DNA of 64,000 nt, taken from positions 36,350,151 through 36,414,150 of the forward strand of contig LS997564.1 in assembly GCA_000469685.2 (NCBI GenBank). The letters are read 5' to 3'. Made by a program: the position numbers and the translations under genes. Below the pieces are notes generated by a model. The model had not been told where the DNA came from and ran no database searches. It worked only from the letters and a program-made list of their open reading frames with translations. The stretch comes from Haemonchus contortus (Eukaryota; Nematoda; Chromadorea; Rhabditida; Trichostrongylidae). Position 1 is the stretch's first letter. Every line of letters starts with the position of its first letter. Below, one piece after another: positions 1-10,746 of the stretch.

Positions 1-28
1 TATCCATAAATCATATTTATTGAAGTCC

Positions 29-470
29 TCAATTTGTTTTGCCGCGAAGACCAAATGTCTTAGAACACTTCTGCTTTCTGAACACTACGGGGAAATAGTC
101 CTTTGTACAAAGCTCATTCGACTCGAAAAGAGAGCATCTGAATAATCTGAGTGAGACCCAATTTATTAAAAGAAAAGAAGCCGAAGTTTTCACTTTACTT
201 TGGGTGGCGGTCTTCACATCCGCGCTCTGTTTGATGGATATACTTATTGTTAGTAGTGAATGGTGTCGGGGTAAAGGTGACAGCAGTAGTGGGGAATGGT
301 TGAACTGTTGATAAGTCGGACGAGGTTCGCTTGGATCAACTGAAATGATTCCATAGTCTTCAAATAAAGTGGCTGTAATTACCCTCACTTACCTGAGCGA
401 TATCGTAGTGTCGCTGTCGTGAGATGGGTTTTCTGTACGTGTATCAGTATCTGTATCCTTTCTAACACGT
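29..470 (-). pseudogene. Decayed 3' end of a second astacin gene (CUB end, linker, ShK-like tail)
   Basis: Three segments match the last exons of the complete astacin at 21790-24951, in order. About 405-470 resembles the end of the CUB domain and stops at a GTAAGT donor. About 225-310 carries VD..EPRPTYQ, matching VD..SPRPTYQ of the intact gene after a TTTCAG acceptor. About 55-155 aligns with its ShK exon (CTKDYF against CTRDYF, then FRK..C). The tail loses the last cysteines of the ShK domain and ends in a different sequence, so the fold would be broken. No catalytic domain lies upstream; a kinesin-5 relic is there instead. Similarity and exon order are seen in the sequence. Pseudogene status is inferred from the missing cysteines and missing 5' exons. 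Confidence 0.72.
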
Positions 471-474
471 CATT

Positions 475-2100
475 GCCTTGAGACTCCATCAGCTGAAGCG
501 TTTCTCGATTCTCGGTTCGGAAATGAGCACATTCTGCGAGAATAGCCTGCGCCATCTCAGTTATCTTATTCATTCGCATTTGCTGTTGCATCAATGTGAA
601 AATAGATTTTGCTCGCTAAGCAAAGCTTCCTTTGATGCATTCTCGCCTCAATTTGAGCATAAGATCAGAGTTCTTTCTCAATTCTTCTATTGTCTGAGAC
701 AGGCTCTACGGTTCTTCTATCACAGCGAAAAGGAGTGGCGAAACCTCGCCATTCATCTCGCCAAGCTTTTCAGCTTGATTCGTAGCTTCTCTCTGGTGAA
801 CAGTTCGAGATTGCTACTGTCTCTGGCGCAATCTTGCACAGTTCTTTAGCGATTCCGAACCAATTTTTCAGTATTTATTTATTTATTTATTTATTCTGAT
901 GCACGCAACGGTGCGCTATAGCAATACAATGAAGTGAAACTTTAACGACATAATCGAGTCAACCTTACATCGATTGGTCAAGATTTCGTCAAATTAATAA
1001 GAAAGTAGTTACACTTAAGAGCCGGCAGATGAAACTCAATAGGCGGATGGCGCTAGGGATAACACCACTCCAAGAGAGCATGAAATATGTATATATTCAT
1101 ATATATACATATATGAAATCCGAAACTGAATTTCCGGATGTTAGGTATTCCCTAGCCCTAACAAATCAGCTTCAGACCCGCCCTTAGCTTCCCTTGAGAT
1201 TCTCCCGAGGTCTTGGTAAGTAGTATCACATCACGGTCATGCGGTCTAAAGATCTTCATCAGACGTATAAGGTACAAAAATTCAGAAAAACAGCAATTGA
1301 ACGTCGCAGAAGGTGTAAGATAAAAAGAAAAGCAAAAAGAATCTTCACACCACTCGATGCACTTGCAAAAATTTGAGACTCATTCACATCCGCGAACCCA
1401 TAGATTTATTGACGATGTTGCGAAGCTCGGCACCATTTTTAATGAACGCAGTAATGGCAGCGCAGCATGCTGTCACTTCTGCCGTCACCTCTGAACGCAA
1501 GGTAACGACAACTTGTTTATACTGAGCAAGCTGCGACAAATTTTTCTCCTTCGCCCACCAATCTTTCAGATCAAGCTGTTGATCACAGAACATGTCCCGG
1601 GTCTCTTTGAGACGACGATATAGTTGCATCGTTAAGCCATTAACCTCATCGAAAGCTTTATCTAATGCATTCAAACGGTCAGTAGTCACGCATAAGTCCT
1701 TCTTTTGTTGTCAAGCTCTTGAACTCGCTGCCGTAATTTCGCCTCAAGCCTTTTATTCCGGTGATACAGTTCGCGATTTTGCTCATCCATCTTTTCCTGA
1801 TCTTCAATGAACTTCCGCAGTTTCCCTATGACGGCATCCAGTCGGCCTTCCAATTCTTGCAGTTGCTCAGTCTTTTCTGCAATTTCTAGCTCCATCTCCA
1901 CTCTCTTGACCAAAGAAGAATTCATTCTTCTCTCGTGCGGTATGGAGTTCTCTATAAAGCTTTTCGATTTCTTCGTTATACTCCTTAAGTAGAGCCTTTT
2001 CGATAATTTTTCGTTGTACTCTGGATGATTCCTAATAAGTTTTGCCCTTGCTGCGTGCTCCAAAGTAGAGATGCTTTCCTCGTAGTTAGATGATGCCAGT
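475..2100 (-). pseudogene. Relic of a kinesin-5 (Eg5/BMK-1-type) gene: end of motor, neck and coiled coil
   Basis: Near 2030-2100 the - strand encodes NYEESISTLEHAARAK and NHPEYNEKLSK, the end of a kinesin-5 motor domain and its neck linker. The coiled coil follows (KRALLKEYNEEIEKLYREL in one frame, KTEQLQELEGRLDAV in another), then RLNALDKAFDEVN and, near 480-700, SQTIEELRKNSDLMLKLRR. The frame changes near 2010, 1910 and 1690, and stops interrupt the 600-850 stretch, so the gene cannot be read through. There is no motor domain upstream; the sequence runs into a SINE at about 2101. Kinesin-5 proteins cross-link spindle microtubules. Here only a 5'-truncated, frameshifted copy remains, abutting astacin fragments. 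A short intron could explain one of the stops but not the frame changes inside the neck. Confidence 0.75.
872..895. repeat. (ATTT)n microsatellite
   Basis: About six ATTT units followed by TCTGATGCACGC. Its position and sequence resemble the AAAT-type 3' tail of the LINE ending at 10746, in reverse, so it may be the tail of a very short LINE insertion. The rest of 896-1380 shows only AT-rich DNA with an ATATAT-rich palindrome near 1085-1115 and no gene. Confidence 0.6.
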
Positions 2101-2345
2101 GACAGGTGAAGTAGCGGCAAGTGGCACTTCACACGCGCACGGTCATGGGTCCGAATCTCGGATGAATATTCGCCAAGCCTTGCATTTCTCTGGAGTCGGT
2201 CAAATGGTACCAGACTTGTCTGGGAGGATAAAAGCACTGACCAGCACAAGTCATTGTAATGGCCACATACGCATTCACTACGCCACTACGATTCTCAATG
2301 GAACCCGAATGCGTGGGCGCATCAGTCTTCCGTTTGAATAAAGCC
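2101..2345 (+). repeat. tRNA-derived SINE, copy 1
   Basis: A head with A-box-like (GTAGCGGCAAGTGGC) and B-box-like (GGGTCCGAATCTC) sequence is followed by a body holding ACTTGTCTGGGAGGATAAAAG and a tail with ATACGCATTCACTACGCCAC. The body and tail recur at 13993-14345 in the same orientation and at 15985, 37955 and 46320 inverted, which defines the family. The insertion sits where the kinesin-5 relic is cut off. Confidence 0.7.
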
Positions 2346-2898
2346 CTGGAACTTTATCCTTCAGACTGCAATCTCAAATTGAAACGTCGACCACGAGCCG
2401 AAGAAAAAATCAAGAGCTCCTATCTATGGCCTGGATATGTCGACGTCGACGTACGGTAGGGAGCTGGTGTAGGATCAATAAGCGAACTTCTCTCATTCAC
2501 ACTCCCTTGTCGCAGCTCCTGCCTTTCGAATGAGTTTGGAACAGCAGTTCCCTGTAATTCCTATAATATCATTTCTCAAGAAGCAAAATAGTTTCAGACT
2601 CATGAATTTCCGCCAAATGTTTCTTCTGTTTTCTTGATCGATTATCGATTTTCCCCCCAAATCTTTGTGATGTGTTGGTCCGATTCTTCCTATTGGGTAT
2701 AAAGCTCACTTGTTATTATCCCATCCTGTCGCTCTGTCACTTTTCACTTGTTTCATAGCGGTCCCATGCATTGCTTGACTTATTGACTTATCGATATTCG
2801 ATCAGTTTCTATATAGTCGCAAAGGCTGCTTGGTCTCCAAATGCTATGTACGGATTCCATAGAGCGCGAATACTCTGATGAATGTTGATATGATACGT
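2346..2898. other. Gene-free stretch
   Basis: AT-rich sequence between the SINE and the mariner element. I see no coding exon, RNA or repeat that I can name. Confidence 0.5.
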
Positions 2899-3766
2899 AG
2901 GTTGCCTTTCATATTTCGGGATTAGAAAATAAAAATAAATATTAAACATTGGAAATCGCTCTACCGCTTTTCGAAACTTTCCACATTAAGACCTACACGC
3001 TTTTGCAAGCGTTCGAGCCAACTGTTGAACTGTTGAAGCATTGTTGCCACTCTGATTGGGGTATCTCCAAAACATGCATTCTAAACGCACCAATCGCTTC
3101 TTCAGGTGTCGAAAAACGTTGACCTCACATTTTTACGCACGGGAATAAAAAGAGGTCATTCGGTGCCCGAGCCAGGGCTATATGACGGATTACTCATCAA
3201 ACCGTTGTTTCGAGTGCTCGAAAATGCAGTTGTTTGAACCGATGTGCGAGAGCGCACATTGTCGTTGTGAAGGGCTTTTTTTTTGAACAAAATTTTTCTT
3301 GACAGTCAGGGGTTCATGTAATATTGAATGTATGATGGTCCCACAATGTCTAAGGTTGTCCCAATCTCACGATAGGTCACATGATGATCATACCATATTA
3401 GTTTGCGCACAGCATCAGAACAACAACAACTGATTTTGGACGACCTCCGCGAAAGTCGTTTTGGAGTGAACTACGACCTCGGATGAATTCACCGTGCCAT
3501 CGATAAACACTAGTCCTTTGTCACCAAAAATTGAACTGAATTCATCCATGCACTGATGTTGAGTTAATCAACGTCGAAAATTGCAAAAAATAATTGCACG
3601 AAAATGTTCACGATTCAGTTCAAATTTTTGACCTAAATAAATCTCTTAGGTTAGGTTCTTCTGGGTACGTACAACCTCAAGGAGGTCAAACTTTATTACG
3701 ATAGAGCTGTCAAATACCATATTGCAACACTAGGGTTGCCCAATCCCGAAATATTGAGTACAACGC
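2899..3766 (-). mobile_element. Internally deleted mariner element with both terminal inverted repeats
   Basis: The 25-bp ends at 2901-2925 and 3740-3764 are inverted copies that match at 20 positions and share the inner ATATTTCGGGATT. Inside, the - strand encodes the helix-turn-helix region of a mariner transposase (SIHSILHEPLTVKK near 3290-3330, in a different frame from the rest). It then jumps to the C-terminal third (QRFSTPEEAIGAFRMHVLEI near 3040-3120, then a decayed end). Most of the catalytic domain between them is gone, and the remainder has stops and frame changes. This is a dead deletion derivative of about 870 bp, against about 1.3 kb for an intact mariner. The match to mariner is by family motifs known to me. 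The deletion follows from the contiguity of the two parts. Confidence 0.85.
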
Positions 3767-3769
3767 TCA

Positions 3770-3895
3770 TATATCCACCAAACAGAGCACAGATGTGAAA
3801 CCGCCAACCGAAATAAAATGAGAACTTTGGCTTTTCTTTTAATAAATTCGGTCTCACTCGGATTTTTCAGGTGCTGTTTTCTCGAATTACATCAC
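3770..3895 (+). pseudogene. Third astacin-type 3' fragment, inverted relative to the first
   Basis: About 125 bases (TCCACCAAACAGAGCACAGA through the ATTTTTCAG acceptor near 3875) match, in the opposite orientation, the linker and intron of the astacin relic at about 130-245. The exon after the acceptor degenerates within about 20 bases and lacks the CTKDYF motif. It starts within a few bases of the right end of the mariner element. It is a fragment with no coding value. Confidence 0.65.
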
Positions 3896-4779
3896 AAATT
3901 TGCTCCACTTAATAAACAAAACTAAACAACCAATATAAGGCTAATTCCGAGAAGCAAAAACGTTGAAAACTCTTTATACTATTGTGCTTAAGTGATTTTT
4001 ACGATGATGACAGCGTTGTATGCGGTGGGACTTGGACGGAAAGTTCTCGGAATTTCAAATCCCACTAGAGAAAATTTTGCAGCAGCGACATATGCTCGTA
4101 CCTTACCTATTTGTTTATTTATTTGTTTTACTTATTGCACTGAGCTACATGCTTACTCAATGATGAGCAAATTTTTTGCAAGATTTCCCAATAACTCAAT
4201 GTCGGAAACTTTCTATAGAAAATTATTGAAAATGTAACTATGTCTTTTCTTCCCAAAAAAAATTTCCATGACTAATCTGCGTTTTTATCATTTTTTTGCC
4301 GCCTCAAATGAAAGGTACCGTATTTATGATCCTTGTTTGATTTCGATAATGGGTAAATAGTCCTTAGTTTTTCGGATGTTTCATGCGAAGGATCAGCATG
4401 TTTCTCGACGTCAACAATAACAACTACTTCAATTTATAGACCAGACTCCTCAGCTTACTCCTCAAAAAAAGTTGCCAGACTCACGTCACAATAGTAGTAG
4501 TCGCTGCCGGTGTGGGACTCTGATAATACACTGGTTGGATCGATTCATCTTGTTTCACGTTCCCAAATCCAGCAAAATACCAGAATGTCCGCTATATCAC
4601 AGGCCACCCATTCAAGGGCTGACTAGCCTTAAAAAATATTGATGTCACCAATGTTGGAACGGTATATGTCAGGAGAACTTTGTAACAAATCAGAGTATCT
4701 ATGCAATTTGAGCCTAAGCCACAGGCATGACTTATTCCGGACTCTTCTTCCGGACCTTTCAAATGTTTATCAGATCATA
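3896..4779. other. Gene-free stretch
   Basis: AT-rich sequence with short frames only, one of about 80 codons at 3992-4237 that has no recognisable domain. I see nothing here that can be named. Confidence 0.45.
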
Positions 4780-5800
4780 GGGAAATATTATTTTCATTCA
4801 TTAGCCCTCTGTCATATCAACCATTTCAGACGACCAAGGAGCACGGTTGCCCTTAATGTGTCCGTGCCCATTCTCGCTTTGAGAAGCCAAACCCGGCAGA
4901 GCCCCGCATTGACGGTGGCACGCAGCTAAGGTCGTCGAGTTGATCCAGACTTTTGCAAGGCATTTTCGGGACTATTTCACTTCTTGTTTGAGCTAACGGA
5001 TGCTTTCATTTCAAAGGCTGACTACGCTGAGACATCCATGTGATTTGGGTCAGGGCTCCAGAGTGGTCACCGACCGAAAGTTATGAAGTCAGGGAACCCC
5101 TTTTACGGAATTTCAAGGCAATTTCTGATCTGCGGTCAGGAGCTTCATCTTCACATTATGTCCAATTTGAATCGCCGAAGTGTTTTATTGCGCACCGCGG
5201 AATCAAGCAGGTCTCCAAACCAACTTTCACTCCTGAATTTACAAAGTAATCGGATCGGTGTTTTTGCCTGGACGGTGATGCTGGCAAAGGCCATCGCAGA
5301 AAGTCAGTGAGCCCAGCACTGTACCATTCCTTTTAGCTTCATACAAATCTTGTCGCCCTGCTTATTAAGCACCTTTTTCACCGTGAATATCTTTTCATCG
5401 GTGAACAGGAATTCCGCACGACGATTTCTTCGAATAAGGCAGAGCAGTTATTGTGAGCCAACCTTTCTCTTCTTCTTAGCCTGCTCAATGGGGAAATCAC
5501 TTTCTGATCGTATGGAAGCCGTGTTGTGTATATGATGTGTCACGATTTTGCGCAGAAAACTTCATGAGACATCTATTCATTCAGCCATTTTGGGCTCAGA
5601 ATGAACCTTGCTGCTACGCAGACTTTCGCCCAGCTTCCTTAACACTCCTCTTAAATATAACTGCAGGCCTCTTAGCTTTACTACTCTTTACTACTTTACC
5701 ATCAACCGAAGTCATCGCAGTGATGGGAGGGGGCAAAATAGAAGGAAAAACAGCCGGGGTACTACCGCTAAGCGACCACTTGATTGCAGGGTGATGAAAG
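4780..5800 (-). pseudogene. Decayed Tc1/mariner-superfamily (maT-like) transposase
   Basis: On the - strand near 5380-5420 the sequence reads EFLFTDEKIFTVKK, the block around the first catalytic Asp of Tc1/mariner-type transposases. Near 5020-5080 it reads PDFITFG, then a stop, then PLWSPDPNHMD, matching the WPxxSPDLNPMD block next to the third catalytic residue. Pieces between and around these (GVKVGLETC; LQKS further down) fit the same family, but frames change and many stops intervene. I did not find terminal inverted repeats. The assignment rests on family motifs; the exact subgroup is uncertain. Confidence 0.68.
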
Positions 5801-8196
5801 GCGTTTCTCGAAACTCCTCATCCTGGAGTAAATGCAACACTCTCCCACTCAAATGTCCAAAATACGACTTCTACGCTGTATCTCGACATCCATCATCCCG
5901 ATGCAACATCAATTCGCCTGTCGACAATGGAATCAAGGAGGGCATTCCACAATTAAAGGGCAGTCAACAAATCTCCAATCACTTGGCTACCTTATCATAT
6001 GAAATCTTGCCATGAAAGGAACGGTCAGCAAGTTCAGCTGCCCGCCAGGTGAATAGACAGCATGCACTGCGCCTAGGCGCAGAATTGATAGGAATCGCTA
6101 TATTGAACAACTTTTTCCCGATCCTTCTTTTCGAGACTCCCATTTCAACTCGTACATGCGTGCTTTGATTTGTAGCGTTCTAGCGAGTGGCAGATGAGAC
6201 TGACTACCGTGGGCAGCTGGGAATTATCCCATGTTGGAAGTCAAGGACAGTCAGAATTAGTCGCTACAGAAAGTCTTCCAGAAATCATGTCCCATTTCAC
6301 ATAATTGCTTGACCCCCTTGACAAATATCCGAAAATTTTTTTCGACAAAGGTTAGTCTTTAATTCAACTGGGTTTTTCATTCAATTTTATTTCAAAGCTA
6401 TTGCCCATGCCAGAGACTGATCCAGGGCCCGAACTTGTAGATTATATGACGTCACTTACCTATGAGTACCAGCAGATCACACAGTCACAAGTGCGGTTTA
6501 GTTGATGGGTTTTTCACAGTACTAGTACAGCATGATTGTGGCAGCCTTATAGACCTGAAAATCAAACCAATTTCGATGCTAATGGAAAAAATCGCAGGCA
6601 CATACGAGATCCTTTCAACCGTAGAGAACTTGTTAGAAAAATCTAAAATAAAGAACGAAGTAAAGGAATAACTGGATCGATGACGGCGAACAAACAAAAA
6701 ATTCTGCGAACTCCACAAAAGCAGTCATCCTCAGCATGGTTGGAATCCATGGCTCACCCCCTTTTATGGGGTTAATGCTGGAAGAGATTTAAGAGAATTC
6801 CACTCATAAGGGTTTCCTTGAAAATCGTTTACTTGGTATTCCCTAGTTACCCAAAATCGCTTATTTTCACGGAACGAATTTCCTTAATGAAGGACAAAAG
6901 AAGTTGGCAAAGCTACTCGAGAACCGAAAGCAAGAAAAATAATTGAATACATTTCAAAAAAGAATTGCTACAAATGGAAACTGGGTGAATACGCGTGGCC
7001 CTAAAATTGAAAATTGGCTGATAGCAGCAAGTGTGGGAGCATCTGATACTCAGAGGAACGTCTTCCTATAATTCAATAACTGAATTGATAGGTCATAAAA
7101 GCATGGAATAATGATCTACAGATACTCGACAACCCTTGCATTCACCAATTCCATTAATCTACTTGTATGGCCAAACGTCGAAGCTCAAGCCTGTCCCGTC
7201 TTAGCTTTAGTATCTGTTCTGAGATGACTGGGAAATGGAGAATTTCGTTCGGGTATGGTTAGAATACAGATGAAACCCCATCTTTTAGGAAAATCTCCGA
7301 AACTATTCGGTTCCCGGATTGACAACATGGACGAACATTAGAGCATTTCGCAGCGCGAGTCCAAAATAAGGCTTGAAGCCCGGTAGTAATGCAGTTACCA
7401 TTTCTTGAGTTTGATTTCATTTTTATTGTCTCCCCTGAAATGCCCTCGTCTGCTCTCCACGTATGCCTTACCCTCCATACAATCAATGGCCAAAACCGGA
7501 CCTTATGTCATCATTACCGACTTATCTATCTTAGGGTATATCAAGTAACACGGACCTACCAGTAAGAATGGACGTGTTCAACCCATGATGCTACTTCGTG
7601 GAGCTAATGGGCTAGATCTGATCACGAGTGGGCGCATTGGTCAGGAGCGTGTATGGCTTTTGTTCCCTCCTTGGGATCGGAACCTACTCATATACCTTCT
7701 CGAGGTCCACTAAGTGATGTGTCATATTTAGTATAACCATTTTGATATTGTTATCGCATCATCACTGCCCTTGATTGCTATGGCTCACATGAATATCGTA
7801 ACCCATAACATTTGAATGACATTCGTCTACAATATACCATTCGAGAATATTTCCTTTCGAAGGGCTGCGGAACTCGGCTCAGTTATCGTTCGACGCATGA
7901 CGCTGGAGGAGTTCACCGGTTCGGATAACACCAGAGCTGATATAAGGTTAGTTGTACTCCTTGTAGCAATTGTTAGACTTAAATTTTACATTCAACAACT
8001 CGGGGATAAACAGAGGGAACAACCACTCCTACAACCTATGGCGCGGAAAACTCGTCCTACCCACTTTTCTTGTAGAAAGTCTAATAACCAACCAGTAACT
8101 GATCGAGGGCCTGAGAAGTCGTCGGAAAGCTCAAGACCGTCCTAAAACCACTCCGCGGTTATGAAAGGAATACTCGAGCCGAATACGCATTCCTAA
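5801..8196. other. Gene-free stretch
   Basis: About 2.4 kb with no gene I can recognise. An open frame at 6462-6671 (+) is rich in charged residues but has no domain I know and no convincing splice partners. Confidence 0.4.
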
Positions 8197-8200
8197 GAGA

Positions 8201-8513
8201 CCCATACACTTTTAGGAATCTCGTATAACCTGGCATAAATGGCTACTTTACCCAGAGATTTGGGTTTTAACGTTTGGACTCGATTACTTCTCTAAATCCA
8301 TGGAACCGTTGTGTCCACGATCAATCTTGTTTCAGTTCTAGCCTCCCTTAGCTGCTTTATAGCACTGGGAGGTTGGAACTGAAACAAGATTGATCGTGGA
8401 CACAACGGTTCCATGGATTTAGAGAAGTAATCGAGTCCAAACGTTAAAACCCAAATCTCCGGGTAAAGTAGCCATTTATGCCAGGTTATACGAGATTCCT
8501 AAAAGTGTATGGG
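8201..8513. repeat. Near-perfect palindrome, arms of 147 bp
   Basis: The left arm is 8201-8347, the loop 8348-8366, and the right arm 8367-8513. The arms differ at only a handful of positions. A transcript of this region would fold into one long hairpin. It directly abuts a second palindrome at 8514. No coding sequence is recognisable in the arms. Confidence 0.95.
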
Positions 8514-8677
8514 ACTCCAGCAAGCGGCATTCCACCAGATAAAGGTTAGCGAAATCCTTGCGTTCTGTTCTGTAGCAAGACTCATATACGCGTGGCCCAG
8601 TGTGTATGAGTCTTGCTACAAAACAGAACGCAAGGGTTTCGCTAACCTTTATCTGGTGGAATGCCGCTTGCTGGAGT
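8514..8677. repeat. Second palindrome, arms of 76 bp
   Basis: The left arm is 8514-8589, the loop 8590-8601, and the right arm 8602-8677, with few mismatches. It begins at the base after the first palindrome ends, and its sequence is unrelated to the first. It ends just upstream of the truncated LINE. Confidence 0.95.
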
Positions 8678-8749
8678 GGATGTGTAGGACGACGACAAAT
8701 ACATTCTTCATTCTGAATTGCTTCCTTCTTCACTTACTCCCGACTTTTC

Positions 8750-10746
8750 AATGATGTTGATGTTCTGATTGCCTGCTTCTGGGGGACCGATTTTGTTGTG
8801 CTGCGAAGATTGTACCGTCTTCTTCGTCTTTACAATCGACACATGACGGTCAGGGTAGGCTGCGTTTACTCCGATAGGCATCACTGTATGAGTGGAGTAC
8901 CGCAGGGTGGAGCTCTGTCTCCACTTCTTTTTCTCCTATACACAATCGAGTTACCGCAGATGCTCAAAACTTCTGCAAACGTTAGAGTGCAGGTTTATGC
9001 TGATGATCTGAAGTTATATGGGTGGTACAATGAAAACAATCGTGATGAGGTTTGTCGAGCGCTAAAACAATCTCTCGAGAAACTAAACAAATGGGCTTTA
9101 GATTTAGACTTAGTGGTTAATCTAGAAAAATGTTGCGTGCTTCATCTTGGTGGCGGAGTAGCTCATGATTACTATGTGAATGGCGTAATGCTGAAAAAAT
9201 GTGAAAATGTGAAGGATTTGGGTGTTCTGATTGATGGGAGGCTGAACTTCTCCATTCACATCGACAGTGTCGTTAGTAAAGCTTATGGCTCTCTCTTCAC
9301 CATTTTTCGAAACGTACATAGTGACGCACCTGCTACACTCACGCGTCTATATCGAGCTTACGTAATACCTCATTTGGAGTATTGCTCCCAAGTTTGGAAT
9401 CCTACACTTAAAAAGGACATTCTCAAACTTGAGAAGGTCCAGAATACATTCACAAGATTGGTTTTCCTCAGGCTTAATAAGAGATCTCAAGAGCGTGTTC
9501 TTCCCAGCCATAATGAGCGATTGAAACAATTGGGCTTGACTACCTTACGGTACAGGAGGACTGTTACAGATCTCGTGTTTGGGTTCCGTGTTTTCCGTAG
9601 AGAAATGAAAATGCTCCCAAGTAAGTACTGGGTCTTCAGACCGTGCAATGAGCGGGGGCATGGTTTCAGCTTGGAATATCCAAAATGTCATAACAGGAAT
9701 TCTAATCAGCTATTTAAATTCCTTCTCTGCCGGGTTGCAAGATGGTTTCGACGCCTTCCCAAGGAGGTGTTAAGTTCAGCGAACAGCCGAGTCTTCAAAT
9801 GCAGGTTGAAAAAGTTAAACTTGTTTGAAGTTTTAGATGAGGAGGATTTTGCCTAATTATGTCTCCAACTCCTGCATCCAATTCATACTGTGGTTTGGTT
9901 TTTTTTCTTTTTTTAGGAAAGCTGTTGCGCGTTGTACCTCACATCAGTGTCTGCAGGGGGCAGCCGACGTGTTTTTTCAAGAAAGAGTGTTTACTGGTGT
10001 ATCCTTTTATACAAATACTAGCGAAATTGTTTGTTTCTTGTTATGTTTGCCCAGGAGTCTAACGTTCCCTTATCTCGGGCAACCTAATCTTCGAGTCGTA
10101 TCTGGATTTTTTTCCTTGTCATACAAATTTCTGGAGGCAATCTTGAAGAATCAATCTCATAGCTACTTGACCTTGTAGTCTTTTCCAGTCGCTATGTCTA
10201 CCTATACATGGCTATCGTGACATCCACAATTAAGTGCAGGTCAACAAGTATTCCGGATATTCCGGTCAAATACTTGGGTCTAGGTCTTACGCCTTGGGTT
10301 CGTATTTAGATCAAAGAGGCACCTAGTTTGGCCCGCCCGGGAACGGCTGCGGTCGGTTGCGTTGCCTAGACTGACTGTGCACTTGATGTGCTACAACATA
10401 ACTGTATAAATGAGAGATCGATGCACAAATGCAGCACTCTCATTCTCAGGTATTCATTGGTGACTGATGGCTCAGGTCAACTCGGCATAAATTCTACTAT
10501 TATATATTATTCTTTGTTACATTTTATTATATTATTGTATGCTACGGCTCGCTGTTCTTTGCTTTGGGTCGCTACGTTAGGGGAACGTTGCCTTCGGGTT
10601 ACATCATTTTGGTACGGCCACTTGCTTTGTTTCGTTTTACAAGTGTTGTCTGCATTATTGCGTTCTTTCGTCGCCTTACGTTATACTTTTTTGTATTGTT
10701 TGGGCGCACCAAGAGTGCAAACTAAATAAATAAATAAATAAATAAA
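8750..10746 (+). mobile_element. 5'-truncated CR1/jockey-like non-LTR retrotransposon
   Basis: Contains the C-terminal half of a reverse transcriptase (see the coding entry), about 870 bases of 3' untranslated sequence, and a tail of AAAT repeats at 10724-10746. The endonuclease and the first reverse-transcriptase motifs are missing, as in typical 5'-truncated insertions. The left border against the palindromes is approximate. The clade assignment (CR1/jockey group) rests on the YADD motif, the GVPQG block and the C-terminal KVQ.TFTRLVF region. Confidence 0.85.
8762..9856 (+). CDS. LINE reverse transcriptase, C-terminal fragment
   Basis: An uninterrupted frame runs to the TAA at 9854. Counting from the GTG at 8798, residues 33-37 are GVPQG, the strand before the active site. 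Residues 67-70 are YADD, two catalytic aspartates of the reverse transcriptase palm. After residue 180 comes the thumb-type region HLEYCSQVWNPTLKKD and LEKVQNTFTRLVF. The frame is open upstream of 8798 as well, so there is no real start codon; the protein is cut by 5' truncation. The missing N-terminal half includes the apurinic endonuclease and the first catalytic Asp, so the fragment cannot be active. The intact length over more than 350 codons suggests a fairly young insertion. Confidence 0.88.
   Translation, partial: VLIACFWGTDFVVLRRLYRLLRLYNRHMTVRVGCVYSDRHHCMSGVPQGGALSPLLFLLYTIELPQMLKTSANVRVQVYADDLKLYGWYNENNRDEVCRALKQSLEKLNKWALDLDLVVNLEKCCVLHLGGGVAHDYYVNGVMLKKCENVKDLGVLIDGRLNFSIHIDSVVSKAYGSLFTIFRNVHSDAPATLTRLYRAYVIPHLEYCSQVWNPTLKKDILKLEKVQNTFTRLVFLRLNKRSQERVLPSHNERLKQLGLTTLRYRRTVTDLVFGFRVFRREMKMLPSKYWVFRPCNERGHGFSLEYPKCHNRNSNQLFKFLLCRVARWFRRLPKEVLSSANSRVFKCRLKKLNLFEVLDEEDFA

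Noticed and set aside
478..849. + frame of 123 codons
   Set aside because: Antisense to the kinesin-5 coiled-coil relic; no domain.
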